64,000 bases of DNA from Leeuwenhoekiella polynyae (GTDB taxonomy: Bacteria > Bacteroidota > Bacteroidia > Flavobacteriales > Flavobacteriaceae), in the NCBI RefSeq assembly GCF_042683665.1, contig NZ_JBHUOO010000022.1. One strand, given 5' to 3'. The notes under the pieces are model-generated. The model ran no database searches. It saw only the letters and a list, made by a program, of their open reading frames with translations, and was not told where the DNA came from. The position numbers and the translations under genes were made by a program. Shown piece after piece: positions 1-8,604 of the stretch. Position 1 is the stretch's first letter. Each line of letters begins with the position of its first letter.

Positions 1-63
1 AAAGAAAGCGAGTAGTCTTTTTGGGTTCTTTTTGCATAACCACTCTTTGAGGGTGTTTTCATT

Positions 64-81
64 ACACTAAGGTTTTAGTGT
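64..81. other. Small perfect hairpin near window start
   Basis: ACACTAA and TTAGTGT are perfect 7-base arms around a 4-base loop. No T-tract follows on either strand, so it is not a convincing terminator. Nothing else is recognisable in bases 1-112, which carry no gene that I can see. Confidence 0.3.
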
Positions 82-112
82 ATCGCTATTTCAGGACGGG
101 ACATATTTTATA

Positions 113-146
113 ATAAAAAAGCCCCAATCATAATGATTGAGGCTTT
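113..146 (-). terminator. Rho-independent terminator of sucC
   Basis: On the minus strand an 11-base stem (121-131 with 133-143, one mismatch) is followed directly by a run of six T (115-120 read on the complement). It lies about 35 bases past the sucC stop, in the right orientation to end that transcript. Confidence 0.75.
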
Positions 147-149
147 AAA

Positions 150-166
150 TTTCCGCTTTGCGGAAA
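150..166. repeat. TTTCCGC-TTT-GCGGAAA palindromic element
   Basis: The arms TTTCCGC and GCGGAAA are perfect 7-mers around TTT, between the sucC stop and its terminator. The same core (TTCCGC...GCGGAA) occurs inside cusA at 24734-24747, and a degenerate copy lies near 26563-26578. This suggests a dispersed palindromic repeat family rather than a one-off structure. Confidence 0.5.
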
Positions 167-181
167 CACTATACTTTAAAA

Positions 182-1372
182 TTACGCAAGAACTTGCTGA
201 ACTTTATCTGCTGCTTCTTGAAACTGAATCGCACTTTGAACATCAAGACCACTATTATCTATTAGTTCTTTTGCTATATCAGCATTCGTACCTTGAAGTC
301 TTACAATAATAGGCACATTGATAGTTCCCATGTTTTTATAAGCATCTACGATACCTTGCGCAACGCGATCACAACGTACAATACCACCAAAGATATTTAC
401 TAAGATTGCTTTTACATTAGGGTCTTTAAGAATAAGGTTAAATGCCGTTTCTACACGCTCTGCATCTGCAGTACCACCTACATCTAAAAAGTTAGCCGGC
501 TCACCACCTGCTTGTTTAATTAGGTCCATAGTTGCCATTGCAAGACCAGCACCATTTACCATACAACCTACGTTACCGTCAAGATCAACATAGTTAAGAC
601 CTACTTCTTTAGCCTCTACCTCTACTGGATTTTCTTCACGCTTATCACGCATTGCTGCATAATCTTTATGACGGTATAATGCATTGTCATCTAAAGATAC
701 TTTTGCATCTACAGCCATTATTTTATCATCACTTGTTTTTAAAACCGGATTGATCTCAAATAAAGAAGAATCTGAAGCTGAATATGCCTTATACAATGCT
801 GCAACAAACTTGGTCATTTCTTTAAAAGCTGTACCACTCAAACCTAAGTTAAAAGCTATACGTCTTGCCTGAAATCCTAATAATCCTGTTGCAGGATCTA
901 TTTCTTCTGTAAAAATCAAATGTGGAGTTTTCTCAGCCACTTCTTCGATATCCATCCCACCTTCGGTAGAATACATAATCATATTTTTACCGGTACCTCT
1001 GTTTAATAATACAGACATATAATATTCTTCCGGCTCACTATCTCCAGGGTAATACACATCTTCAGCAACCAATACCTGATGTACTTTTTTACCTTCTGCA
1101 GAAGTCTGAGGAGTTACCAGATTCATCCCGATGATTTGTCCTGCGATTTCTTCTACTTCCTGAAGGTTTTTTGCCAACTTCACTCCGCCACCTTTTCCTC
1201 TACCTCCAGCGTGTACCTGAGCTTTGATCACGTGCCAGCCTGTTCCAGTTTCTTCAGTAAGTTTTTTTGCAGCTTCTACTGCTTCAGCTGGAGTAGTAGC
1301 TACTTTACCGCGCTGTATACGCACTCCAAAACTGCTAAGTATTTCTTTTCCTTGATATTCGTGTAGATTCAT
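182..1372 (-). CDS. sucC: Succinyl-CoA ligase (ADP-forming) beta subunit
   Basis: This is the beta subunit of the TCA-cycle enzyme that interconverts succinyl-CoA and succinate with ATP/ADP. The 396-residue product is full length for the family. It begins with the typical MNLHEYQGKE, has the ATP-grasp glycine-rich stretch GGRGKGGG near residues 57-64, the conserved NGAGLAM segment near 273, and the C-terminal NIFGGIVRCD signature near 328 that contributes to the CoA/phosphate site. The alpha subunit (sucD) is not adjacent. It stands alone between a putative -7 element upstream (1408-1415) and a strong terminator downstream. The ATG start is supported by the family-typical N-terminus. Identification is secure. 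Confidence 0.96.
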   Translation of the reverse strand: MNLHEYQGKEILSSFGVRIQRGKVATTPAEAVEAAKKLTEETGTGWHVIKAQVHAGGRGKGGGVKLAKNLQEVEEIAGQIIGMNLVTPQTSAEGKKVHQVLVAEDVYYPGDSEPEEYYMSVLLNRGTGKNMIMYSTEGGMDIEEVAEKTPHLIFTEEIDPATGLLGFQARRIAFNLGLSGTAFKEMTKFVAALYKAYSASDSSLFEINPVLKTSDDKIMAVDAKVSLDDNALYRHKDYAAMRDKREENPVEVEAKEVGLNYVDLDGNVGCMVNGAGLAMATMDLIKQAGGEPANFLDVGGTADAERVETAFNLILKDPNVKAILVNIFGGIVRCDRVAQGIVDAYKNMGTINVPIIVRLQGTNADIAKELIDNSGLDVQSAIQFQEAADKVQQVLA

Positions 1373-1407
1373 AATCAGGCGTTTCTATTTATTTGAAATT
1401 TGCAAAG

Positions 1408-1415
1408 CAAAAATA
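1408..1415 (-). promoter_or_regulatory. Putative -7 element upstream of sucC
   Basis: CAAAAATA on the plus strand reads TATTTTTG on the minus strand, which matches the Bacteroidota -7 consensus TAnnTTTG. It lies 36 bases upstream of the sucC ATG. I see no well-spaced -33 TTG, so this is a candidate only. Confidence 0.4.
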
Positions 1416-1471
1416 AGTATTTAGCCCAAACTCTGCTAGTAATTTACTCGGGATTTACAGGCGCTGGTTTA

Positions 1472-2125
1472 TTAGAGCTCATCCAGTTTATAGTCTGTAA
1501 AATCTAACGGATCAAAATTTTTAAAATGTCCGTTAAGTTGAATCAGCTCGCGAGTCCGGTTCATTTGCTCTACTACTGGCAAGGTCACGGTTAAGTGGTC
1601 TATTAAATATACATAGCGTGCAGATTCACTAGAAAGTTTTAATAAGTCTAATTCCTGCTTTAAGCTTAAGCCTAATTTATGCGGAAAACTATAGGAGTCG
1701 ATTGCCTTACCTGTAGTCAAACCAGGATCTGCTCCTAAAAGCATATAAAATCGTTTTGCCAGATTGAAAAACAAATCACGCTGGGAGACCGTACCATCTT
1801 CAGTTGTTTCTAAAAAAGTAACTTCTGCCCCAGAATACAATTTATCATTATATACAGGATAAAATTCTTCGATCTTAAAAACCCGAAGTCCTCTGCATAC
1901 TACATCACTTGCTCCTCCGGGATAACGCTTTTCAATACGCTCTAAGCGAACTTCTGTTCCATAAGAAAGCTTTCTGTTAATATAAACCGGTATACCGAAT
2001 GTTATATCCTGCAATTCACAATCTGTTATTAATTGCTGGTATCTATTTTCAAAAATATGAAGTGCAAGACGCTCACCGGGAAATACCACAAGTTCAAGCG
2101 GAAACATCGGCAAATTTTGAGTCAT
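1472..2125 (-). CDS. LON peptidase substrate-binding (Lon-N) domain protein
   Basis: This 217-residue protein consists of the PUA-like N-terminal domain of Lon protease without the AAA+ or peptidase parts. The opening MFPLELVVFPGERLALHIFE is the classic start of that domain (PLF..VLFPG..LPLHIFEPRY in relatives), followed by GIPVY and the CRGLRVFKI strand. The C-terminal helical half carries no motif that I recognise. Family members are common stand-alone proteins in bacteria, probably binding or adapting substrate proteins, but the role is not established. It sits 99 bases upstream of sucC on the same strand and diverges from lysA. Confidence 0.85.
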   Translation of the reverse strand: MTQNLPMFPLELVVFPGERLALHIFENRYQQLITDCELQDITFGIPVYINRKLSYGTEVRLERIEKRYPGGASDVVCRGLRVFKIEEFYPVYNDKLYSGAEVTFLETTEDGTVSQRDLFFNLAKRFYMLLGADPGLTTGKAIDSYSFPHKLGLSLKQELDLLKLSSESARYVYLIDHLTVTLPVVEQMNRTRELIQLNGHFKNFDPLDFTDYKLDEL

Positions 2126-2281
2126 AATCTATTTTTTCTTTCTGTTTACTTGGGCAACAGTATGCATTTTAAACCCCTGTGAAAATACAGAAATGTTTCT
2201 CAAAACCATTCATTTTTGAACTTCTCGAAGAATATGTCTTATTTTTTAACGCTATCCGGTGTATAAGTAGATATTCTATAT

Positions 2282-2289
2282 TAGATTTG
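2282..2289 (+). promoter_or_regulatory. -7 promoter element of lysA
   Basis: TAGATTTG is a perfect match to the Bacteroidota -7 consensus TAnnTTTG, 21 bases before the lysA ATG in the divergent gap with the Lon-N gene. It would give a short leader. No clear -33 TTG is seen at the usual distance. Confidence 0.55.
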
Positions 2290-2310
2290 TACGCTTAAAG
2301 TTTAAAGATT

Positions 2311-3528
2311 ATGACTAACCAAGACCTTATAGCAATAGCTAAAGAATACGGCAGCCCGGTATATGTTTATGACGCGGCTAAAATAGAATCACAATACAAC
2401 CGCTTAACGTCTGCTTTTAAAAAGGTTAAGAATTTACGAGTGAACTATGCTGTAAAGGCCTTGTCTAATCTAGCTGTTTTACAGTTGATTAATAGTTTTG
2501 GTGCCGGGATGGATACCGTGAGTATTCAAGAAGTAAGACTTGCTCTTGCCGCCGGAATAGAGCCGGCTAAAATTATGTTTACTCCTAATGGCGTGTCTCT
2601 AAACGAACTTGAAGAGGTTGCAAAAATGGGGGTTCAGATCAATATTGACAACCTTTCAATCCTAGAGCAATTTGGCACAAAACATCCTAAAACTCCGGTT
2701 TGTGTGCGTATTAACCCACACGTGATGGCTGGTGGAAATACCAACATTTCTGTAGGGCATATCGATAGTAAATTTGGTATCAGTATACATCAGATACCCC
2801 ATTTATTGCGCATTGTAAAAAATACAGGAATGAACATCAACGGTATTCATATGCATACCGGCAGCGATATTCTGGATATAGATGTGTTTTTACACGCAGC
2901 AGAAATTCTTTTTGATACCGCAAAAGACTTTAAAGATTTAGAGTTTTTAGACTTTGGTAGTGGTTTTAAAGTTCCTTATAAAGAAGGTGATATCGAGACT
3001 AATATTGAAGAGCTGGGCGATAAATTGAGTTCAAGATTTAATGAATTTGAAAAGAACTACGGAAAGGATTTAACACTGGTTTTTGAACCAGGAAAATTTT
3101 TAGTTAGTGAAGCTGGAAAATTCTTAGCAAATGTAAATGTGATCAAGCAAACGACATCTACAGTTTTTGCACAGATAGATAGCGGTTTTAATCACCTTAT
3201 ACGGCCTATGTTTTACGGTAGCCGCCACGAGATAACAAACATCAGCAACCCTAAAGGAAGAGAGCGTTTTTATTCTGTAGTAGGTTATATCTGTGAAACT
3301 GATACGTTTGCTACAAACCGTCGCATCGCAGAAATTGCAGAAGGAAACATCCTTGCTTTTAGTAATGCCGGCGCATATTGCTTCAGTATGGCGAGTAACT
3401 ACAATTCCAGATTACGCCCAGCTGAAGTATTATTTATTGATGGCGAAGCACAACTAATTAGAGAGCGGGAAACCTTTGAAGATTTGCTTAAACATCAAAT
3501 CCCATTAAAGCAAACTGTAAAAGTTTAG
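2311..3528 (+). CDS. lysA: Diaminopimelate decarboxylase
   Basis: This PLP enzyme removes CO2 from meso-diaminopimelate to give L-lysine, the last step of lysine synthesis. It is a fold type III (alanine-racemase-like) protein of 405 residues, normal for the family. The PLP lysine is in NYAVKALSN (K49). HMHTGSD and the phosphate-binding GSGFKVPY follow, then EPGKFLVSEAG. The C-terminal GAYCFSMASNYN carries the substrate-contacting residues typical of LysA. It has its own -7 promoter element upstream and converges on the VOC gene, with only five bases between the stops. Confidence 0.95.
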   Translation: MTNQDLIAIAKEYGSPVYVYDAAKIESQYNRLTSAFKKVKNLRVNYAVKALSNLAVLQLINSFGAGMDTVSIQEVRLALAAGIEPAKIMFTPNGVSLNELEEVAKMGVQINIDNLSILEQFGTKHPKTPVCVRINPHVMAGGNTNISVGHIDSKFGISIHQIPHLLRIVKNTGMNINGIHMHTGSDILDIDVFLHAAEILFDTAKDFKDLEFLDFGSGFKVPYKEGDIETNIEELGDKLSSRFNEFEKNYGKDLTLVFEPGKFLVSEAGKFLANVNVIKQTTSTVFAQIDSGFNHLIRPMFYGSRHEITNISNPKGRERFYSVVGYICETDTFATNRRIAEIAEGNILAFSNAGAYCFSMASNYNSRLRPAEVLFIDGEAQLIRERETFEDLLKHQIPLKQTVKV

Positions 3529-3533
3529 TCCTA

Positions 3534-3920
3534 TTACAAGGGATGGTAAAAAATCAAACCATTCTTATACGGATCGTAAAAAGCAAATTCTAGAGTGCCC
3601 CACGGCTTTTCCTCAAGAGAGGTATGGTTGTGAAACACACCCATAAGCTGGTATTCTTTATAAAGGGCTTCAATTCCCTGTACTTGAATTCTAAGCATTG
3701 GTCTGTCTTTACTAATTTCCCACTCTGAAGCATCGTGCCATTGTAAATGTAAGGCGATATTGTTTCGGCGTATCCCGGCATATTTAGGATTGCGCTCTTC
3801 ATCTATAAAAACCAATTTAAACTTGAGTTTTTTGATATAAAACTCTAATGCATTTAAAACATTTTTAACTGGTAAAATAGGTGTGATTTGGGCCAGATAT
3901 GCTTCATTGGGCGAACTCAT
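3534..3920 (-). CDS. VOC (glyoxalase/bleomycin-resistance fold) family protein
   Basis: This small 128-residue protein has the beta-alpha-beta-beta-beta pattern of a vicinal-oxygen-chelate domain. It opens with ITPILPVKNVLNALEFYIKKLKFKL, continues with RNNIALHLQWHDA and ends with WGTLEFAFYDPYKNGLIFY, a pattern shared with bleomycin-resistance/glyoxalase-like proteins. Substrate cannot be read from the sequence. Members range from metal-dependent dioxygenases to drug-binding proteins. It is monocistronic on the minus strand, and a candidate -7 element (TATTTTTG, plus-strand 3965-3972) lies 45 bases upstream. Confidence 0.8.
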   Translation of the reverse strand: MSSPNEAYLAQITPILPVKNVLNALEFYIKKLKFKLVFIDEERNPKYAGIRRNNIALHLQWHDASEWEISKDRPMLRIQVQGIEALYKEYQLMGVFHNHTSLEEKPWGTLEFAFYDPYKNGLIFYHPL

Positions 3921-4063
3921 AATAACAGTAATTTTTCAGCATTAAACGTTTTGATTATTATTTTCAAAAATAATTAAAACAATACATAATGAACTACTTA
4001 AAAAATAGGGTGTTGACTAGAAAATAAGTAATTTCGTTTTTCAATTTATAAAAGAAATAGTAA

Positions 4064-4711
4064 GTGTATCGGTTTATACTTAGTGCTTTATTAACAGTTC
4101 TATTAACCGCTTCAATCGAGGCGCAGCAAATTGCTGTTCTTCAATATGAAGGTGGTGGTGACTGGTATGGCAATCCTACATCTCTGCCTAACCTTGTTAA
4201 GTTTTGCAATACTACAATACACACGGCATTAGATAATGATGTAGCAACAGTAACATCTACAGATCCTTCAATTATGCAATACCCTTTTGTGCATATGACA
4301 GGCCATGGCAATGTTTTTTTCTCAGATGAAGCGCTTCAAAATTTGAGAAATTATCTTAATAGTGGTGGTTTTTTGCATATTGACGACAATTATGGAATTG
4401 ACAAATATTTAAGACCGCAGCTTAAAAAATTATATCCACAAGAAGAATTAATAGAATTACCAGCAGATCACCCTATTTTTTCCACGGCATTTGAATTTAA
4501 AGAAGGTTTACCTAAAATTCACGAACACGATGGTTTAAGACCCCAGGCTTTCGGTTTATTCAAAGAAGGTAGAATGGTAATTTTATACACATTAGAAAGT
4601 GACCTGGGTGATGGCTGGGAAAGTCAGGAAGTTCATAACGATCCTCCGGCTGTTAGAGAGAAAGCATTAAAAATGGGTGCAAATATTATAAAATACGCCT
4701 TTGAAAACTGA
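4064..4711 (+). CDS. DUF4159 domain-containing exported protein
   Basis: The 215-residue product starts with GTG (no ATG fits) and has a signal peptide (hydrophobic residues 4-17, cleavage probably after IEA). The rest resembles DUF4159: QIAVLQYEGGGDWY at the mature N-terminus, then FVHMTGHGNVFF, a GGFLHIDDNYG loop and the HPIFSTAF segment. The fold is thought to be related to class I glutamine amidotransferase-like proteins, but no function is established. Its stop overlaps the start of the next gene by 11 bases, and it begins a run of four overlapping genes, so translational coupling is likely. Confidence 0.8.
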   Translation: MYRFILSALLTVLLTASIEAQQIAVLQYEGGGDWYGNPTSLPNLVKFCNTTIHTALDNDVATVTSTDPSIMQYPFVHMTGHGNVFFSDEALQNLRNYLNSGGFLHIDDNYGIDKYLRPQLKKLYPQEELIELPADHPIFSTAFEFKEGLPKIHEHDGLRPQAFGLFKEGRMVILYTLESDLGDGWESQEVHNDPPAVREKALKMGANIIKYAFEN

Positions 4712-5222
4712 GCAATTATCCCATGAGACTACACAAACCGAAGCTCCCCTACTTCCGTTTGTTTTGGTTTGTGACGGGTTAAGCAGCCCGGCTAATGCAG
4801 GGAGTTTATTCCGGTTAGCAGATGCGTTAGGGATAGCTCATCTCTATTTTTGTAATAGTTCTATAAATTTTGAAAGCACACGTCTAAAACGCACTGCGCG
4901 TTCTAGCGAAAAGTCTATTGCATTTTCTGAAGTTGAAGATCTTGCAGCACTTCTTTCAACTCTTAAGACTGAAGGTTATGTAATTTTGGGATTAGAATTG
5001 ACAACAACCAGCCAGCCTTTAAGTGAATTTGCAACACATAATTTTGAAAAAATAGCTTTAGTTTTAGGCAATGAACGCCACGGAATTTCTGATGCTATAT
5101 TGAATTTAACTAACCACAGCATATACATACCTATGCGTGGTAAAAATAGCAGTATGAATGTTTCTCAAGCTGCAGCAATCGCAGCGTATCAGCTAATAAA
5201 CAGCCCTAAATATGGAAAATAA
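4701..5222 (+). CDS. TrmH/SpoU family RNA 2'-O-methyltransferase
   Basis: This SPOUT-class enzyme would methylate a ribose 2'-OH of tRNA or rRNA with S-adenosylmethionine. Three SpoU motifs are clear in the 173 residues: NAGSLFRLADALG near residue 32 (motif 1), LVLGNERHGIS near 121 (motif 2) and IPMRGKNSSMNVSQAAAIAAY near 147 (motif 3), which form the knotted SAM site. There is no N-terminal RNA-binding extension, so the target RNA is open. The start is a TTG inside the 3' end of the DUF4159 gene; no upstream ATG is available, and the exact start is uncertain. It overlaps the next gene by 11 bases. Confidence 0.85.
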   Translation: MKTEQLSHETTQTEAPLLPFVLVCDGLSSPANAGSLFRLADALGIAHLYFCNSSINFESTRLKRTARSSEKSIAFSEVEDLAALLSTLKTEGYVILGLELTTTSQPLSEFATHNFEKIALVLGNERHGISDAILNLTNHSIYIPMRGKNSSMNVSQAAAIAAYQLINSPKYGK

Positions 5223-6312
5223 GTCTAAAATAATAGCTTACGGAATTTTAAGAGCCATTGGTATTATTGGGGGTATTATACTTGCTATTTGGTTCTTATA
5301 TAAGATACAGGCGGTTATTATGTTCATTTGTATTGCTGCAGTAATCTCATTGATAGGAAGACCTATTGTAAATCTTTTAAAAGATAAATGCGGCTTCAAC
5401 TCTGTAGCCGCTGCCATCACAACCTTATTGATGGTTATCGTTTTGATATCAGGTATTTTGGCGTTGTTTATCCCTATTTTAATTGACCAGAGCGAACATA
5501 TTAGTAAAATAAATTTTGAAGAAGTAAAACACAACATCAGTCGCCTGAATATAGAATTTAGCCGTTCTATGGGAGTTGATCAGGTAACGCTAATTGAAGG
5601 GTTTAAGCAATCAGATTTTATTAAAAACTTTGACATCTCAGTAATACCAACATTTATAAACAGTATTCTGGGGAATTTCAGTTCATTAATAGTAGGCTTA
5701 TTGTCAGTGATTTTCATTTCCTTTTTCTTTTTAAAAGACAGTCAGTTGCTTTTAGACAGCTTTTTGGTATTTGCCAATCAAGGTGAAGAACGTCGTTTTA
5801 GACACGTATTTCACAAGACTAAACAATTGCTTTCCAGATACTTTTTAGGTATTTTATTACAGTTGATGATCCTGTTTTTCATCTATGCTATTCTTTTAGT
5901 GAGCTTTCAGATTCCTAATGCATTTGCAATTGCGCTCTTTTGTGCGATGCTCAATGTCGTACCCTATATAGGTCCGGTTGTTGGTGGTGTTGTAATGATG
6001 CTTTTAGTTATTAGCGGATATTTTACAGCAGACTTTCAAGCAGTTATTTTACCAAAAATGATCTATATTTTTATTGGGTATTGTATTGCACAACTCATTG
6101 ACAACTTTGTAAACCAGCCGCTCATATTCGGTAATAGCGTTAAGTCACATCCACTTGAAATCTTTTTAGTAATTATCATCGCAGGATTGATTTTTGGGAT
6201 CTTTGGGATGGTGGTTGCTATACCTGCCTACACAGCGATAAAAGTGGTCGCTAAAGAGTTTTTATCAGAATATAAGATTGTACAAAAGCTTACCAAAAAC
6301 CTGTATGAATAA
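5212..6312 (+). CDS. AI-2E family transporter (PF01594-type permease)
   Basis: This 366-residue polytopic inner-membrane protein of the AI-2 exporter superfamily has hydrophobic segments around residues 8-28, 32-50, 58-85, 145-175, 210-290 and 300-345. The family pattern includes FCAMLNVVPYIGPVVGG near residue 247, where the Pro-Tyr-Ile-Gly-Pro loop is the best-conserved element, and the late GLIFGIFGMVVAIPAYT. Family members export varied small molecules or act as ion/proton antiporters, so substrate is not assigned. It overlaps the methyltransferase genes on both sides, suggesting co-translation. Confidence 0.87.
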   Translation: MENKSKIIAYGILRAIGIIGGIILAIWFLYKIQAVIMFICIAAVISLIGRPIVNLLKDKCGFNSVAAAITTLLMVIVLISGILALFIPILIDQSEHISKINFEEVKHNISRLNIEFSRSMGVDQVTLIEGFKQSDFIKNFDISVIPTFINSILGNFSSLIVGLLSVIFISFFFLKDSQLLLDSFLVFANQGEERRFRHVFHKTKQLLSRYFLGILLQLMILFFIYAILLVSFQIPNAFAIALFCAMLNVVPYIGPVVGGVVMMLLVISGYFTADFQAVILPKMIYIFIGYCIAQLIDNFVNQPLIFGNSVKSHPLEIFLVIIIAGLIFGIFGMVVAIPAYTAIKVVAKEFLSEYKIVQKLTKNLYE

Positions 6313-7489
6313 ACGCTTACTAGATCCAGATGTTGTTGCGTTTATAAAGGAGCATTATAAAGAAGATGTTTCCAGAATTATCCTCAACAAATCACCTTTT
6401 GCTGATGTAAGCACCCAAGAATTGGCGCAGCAAATAAGTGGACGACAAAAGGCCGAAAAGAAATTACCTACCTGGTTTACAACTCCACAAATATATTTCC
6501 CACCAAAATTAAATCTAGAGCAAACTTCTTCAGAGATAACAGCTTTATACAAAGCTGGTTTATTTAAAGGAAAAAACTGTATCGATCTAACAGGAGGTTT
6601 TGGGATAGATGATTATTATTTCAGTAAACGATTTGAGCACATAACGCATTGCGAACTCAACACAGATTTAGCCGAAATTGCACAGCATAATTATAAATCT
6701 TTAGGTATAGAAAATGTAACTGTGATCTCAAAGAATAGCCTTTCGTATCTTAAAGATTCCACAGAAAAATACGACCTGATTTACACAGATCCTTCGCGCC
6801 GGCACGACAGCAAAGGAAAGGTTTTTATGTTGAAAGATTGCGAACCCAACATTCCTGAAAATTTAGATTTTTTATTAGAAAAAGCTGATACAATACTGAT
6901 TAAGACCAGTCCATTATTAGATATTACTGCTGCGTTGAGCGAACTGGATAACGTAGTTGCTATTCACAGTGTCGCCGTAAAAAATGAGGTCAAAGAATTG
7001 TTGTGGATTATTGATAAAAAGCAAAATTCTGAACCTATAGATTATGTCGCTGTAAATTTAGATAGCACTTTTGATGAGCCTGTTGTGATCGCTAACAACA
7101 ACCTCAATCTGGCAGAAGCGGTTTATGGAGTGCCAAACTCTTACCTATATGAACCCAACGCAGCACTTCTTAAACTAGGTGCTTTCAATTGGATCAGTGA
7201 ACATTATGAGCTCGATAAGCTTTCTGCAAACGCACATTTATACACTTCAGAAAAACTTATCCCATTTCCCGGAAGGAGATTTCAGATTGATTCGGTTATA
7301 AACTATTCTAAGAAAGAAGTTTCCAAATTGTTTAAAAACACCCAGGCGAATATAACCACCCGAAACTTTAAAGAATCAGTTTCCGCACTTCGGAAAAAAT
7401 TTAAGATTAAAGATGGTGGTAAAACCTACCTGTTTTTTACGACATTATCCAACAATTCTAAAGTTGTTATAACGTGTAACAAAGTTTAG
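6305..7489 (+). CDS. Class I SAM-dependent methyltransferase with THUMP-like C-terminal domain
   Basis: This predicted RNA methyltransferase of about 394 residues has a SAM-binding motif I (CIDLTGGFGIDDYYFSK), an acidic motif II loop and motif IV YTDPSRR, a DPxRR variant typical of this Bacteroidota family. The C-terminal stretch, which includes FPGRRFQIDSVINYSKKE and NFKESVSALRKKFKIKDGG, resembles the THUMP-like RNA-binding domain. I chose the ATG at 6305, which overlaps the previous stop in ATGAATAA fashion, over a TTG 27 bases earlier. It is the last gene of the overlapping plus-strand run, and its stop overlaps the stop of the convergent heme oxygenase gene. The RNA target is unknown. Confidence 0.82.
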   Translation: MNKRLLDPDVVAFIKEHYKEDVSRIILNKSPFADVSTQELAQQISGRQKAEKKLPTWFTTPQIYFPPKLNLEQTSSEITALYKAGLFKGKNCIDLTGGFGIDDYYFSKRFEHITHCELNTDLAEIAQHNYKSLGIENVTVISKNSLSYLKDSTEKYDLIYTDPSRRHDSKGKVFMLKDCEPNIPENLDFLLEKADTILIKTSPLLDITAALSELDNVVAIHSVAVKNEVKELLWIIDKKQNSEPIDYVAVNLDSTFDEPVVIANNNLNLAEAVYGVPNSYLYEPNAALLKLGAFNWISEHYELDKLSANAHLYTSEKLIPFPGRRFQIDSVINYSKKEVSKLFKNTQANITTRNFKESVSALRKKFKIKDGGKTYLFFTTLSNNSKVVITCNKV

Positions 7490-8052
7490 ACTTCGTAGGT
7501 ATTCTTAAATATCAAAAACGCATAATTTGCTCCATTGACAGCTGCATCCATTTCAGTTTCTGAATAATCCTGAGACTCAACCACCGCGGCAAAAGACTTC
7601 CACCTATTCAATACTTCAGGCGGATTTTTACCGAAAAAATGATGTTTTTGAATAGCATCTAAATTTGAACAGGATTCTAAGTTTTTTCTAATGAGTAACC
7701 CACCCATCATAGAACCTTCTACAACATACAACATTCCTAAAATTTGAGCAGGAGACAGCGTTTTAGAAGTATCAAAAGTAATTTCCGGAATTACCGCTTC
7801 CATCTGACTTAAGTCTAACTCAAGATCTTTTACCTTTTTGTTATCTGCAAAATGCTGCAAATTTACCGGTATGTTTTTCTCATGTTGTTTTAGGAGACTA
7901 TCAAGTGTAGCATAAGCCTTGTAATTTTGCTTTAGCAAGGCTTTATATTGTGCTGTCGTGATGCTATGATCTAATATATATTTAGCCAGATTATCCTGCT
8001 CAGTCTCTTGATGGAGGCTTGCTGTCTGCTTCTTTAAGTGTTTTAAAATCAT
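7486..8052 (-). CDS. bphO: Biliverdin-forming heme oxygenase
   Basis: This heme oxygenase of 188 residues opens heme to biliverdin, the bilin chromophore of bacteriophytochromes. The proximal heme ligand is H14 in the SLHQETE motif, and the distal-helix glycine-rich segment YVVEGSMMGGLLI near residue 109 is typical. Being last in the operon that encodes the bacteriophytochrome, its role in chromophore supply is strongly implied rather than iron acquisition. Its first 53 bases overlap the 3' end of the upstream response regulator gene. No later Met precedes H14, so the long overlap is real. Confidence 0.9.
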   Translation of the reverse strand: MILKHLKKQTASLHQETEQDNLAKYILDHSITTAQYKALLKQNYKAYATLDSLLKQHEKNIPVNLQHFADNKKVKDLELDLSQMEAVIPEITFDTSKTLSPAQILGMLYVVEGSMMGGLLIRKNLESCSNLDAIQKHHFFGKNPPEVLNRWKSFAAVVESQDYSETEMDAAVNGANYAFLIFKNTYEV

Positions 8053-8596
8053 ATCCAGATTTGAGGCGTTTTAAGTCTTCTTGTATTTTTAACATTCCTT
8101 CACGATGAGACATATTCTCTCTTGAAAAATTTTCTAAGAAAACCTCGATGTCTTTTACAAGCTTCTTACTCTCCACTATTTTTTTACGTACCGGATGCAT
8201 CATCGGACCGTTTTTAGCAATTGCGTTGAGATACGGCTCCAGTTTTTTATGCAAAAGACTTATGTTCTTTTTTAAAATATAGCCCGAAGCTCCATTTAAA
8301 ATAGTATCTGCTGCAAGCTCTTCATCGTTAATGGTTCCCGTTATAAAAATAAACGTAACCGAAGGCACTAGTCGTTGAGCCGTTTCTAAAATCTCTAAAC
8401 CAGAACTTGTGGGCAAATTATAGTCTGAAATGATCAGATCTGGAGGGTCACCCACAAGATTATTTTTATACTCGCTGTGGTTATTGCAAACTGTGATCTG
8501 AGCATTTTCTGCCACCTTAAAAACCTCCCGCCTTATCAAAGTGACATCGGTAGGATTATCCTCAACCATTAAAATCTTTAACGCTTCTGTTATCAT
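8000..8596 (-). CDS. Single-receiver response regulator with C-terminal helical tail
   Basis: The first 125 residues are a CheY-like receiver: acidic pair in MVEDN, phospho-acceptor Asp in IISDYNLP, Thr in FITGT, and Lys in ILKKN. The remaining 70 residues look helical and charged, with no DNA-binding domain that I can recognise. Signalling is therefore probably by protein interaction. It lies between a second response regulator (8 bases upstream) and heme oxygenase (53-base overlap) in the phytochrome operon, so the bacteriophytochrome or the CheBR-type kinase is the likely phosphodonor. Confidence 0.88.
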   Translation of the reverse strand: MITEALKILMVEDNPTDVTLIRREVFKVAENAQITVCNNHSEYKNNLVGDPPDLIISDYNLPTSSGLEILETAQRLVPSVTFIFITGTINDEELAADTILNGASGYILKKNISLLHKKLEPYLNAIAKNGPMMHPVRKKIVESKKLVKDIEVFLENFSRENMSHREGMLKIQEDLKRLKSGYDFKTLKEADSKPPSRD

Positions 8597-8604
8597 CTTT
8601 ACTT

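Noticed and set aside
1079..1366. 95-codon plus-strand open frame
   Set aside because: Antisense to sucC, low-complexity Phe/Ser-rich product without recognisable features.
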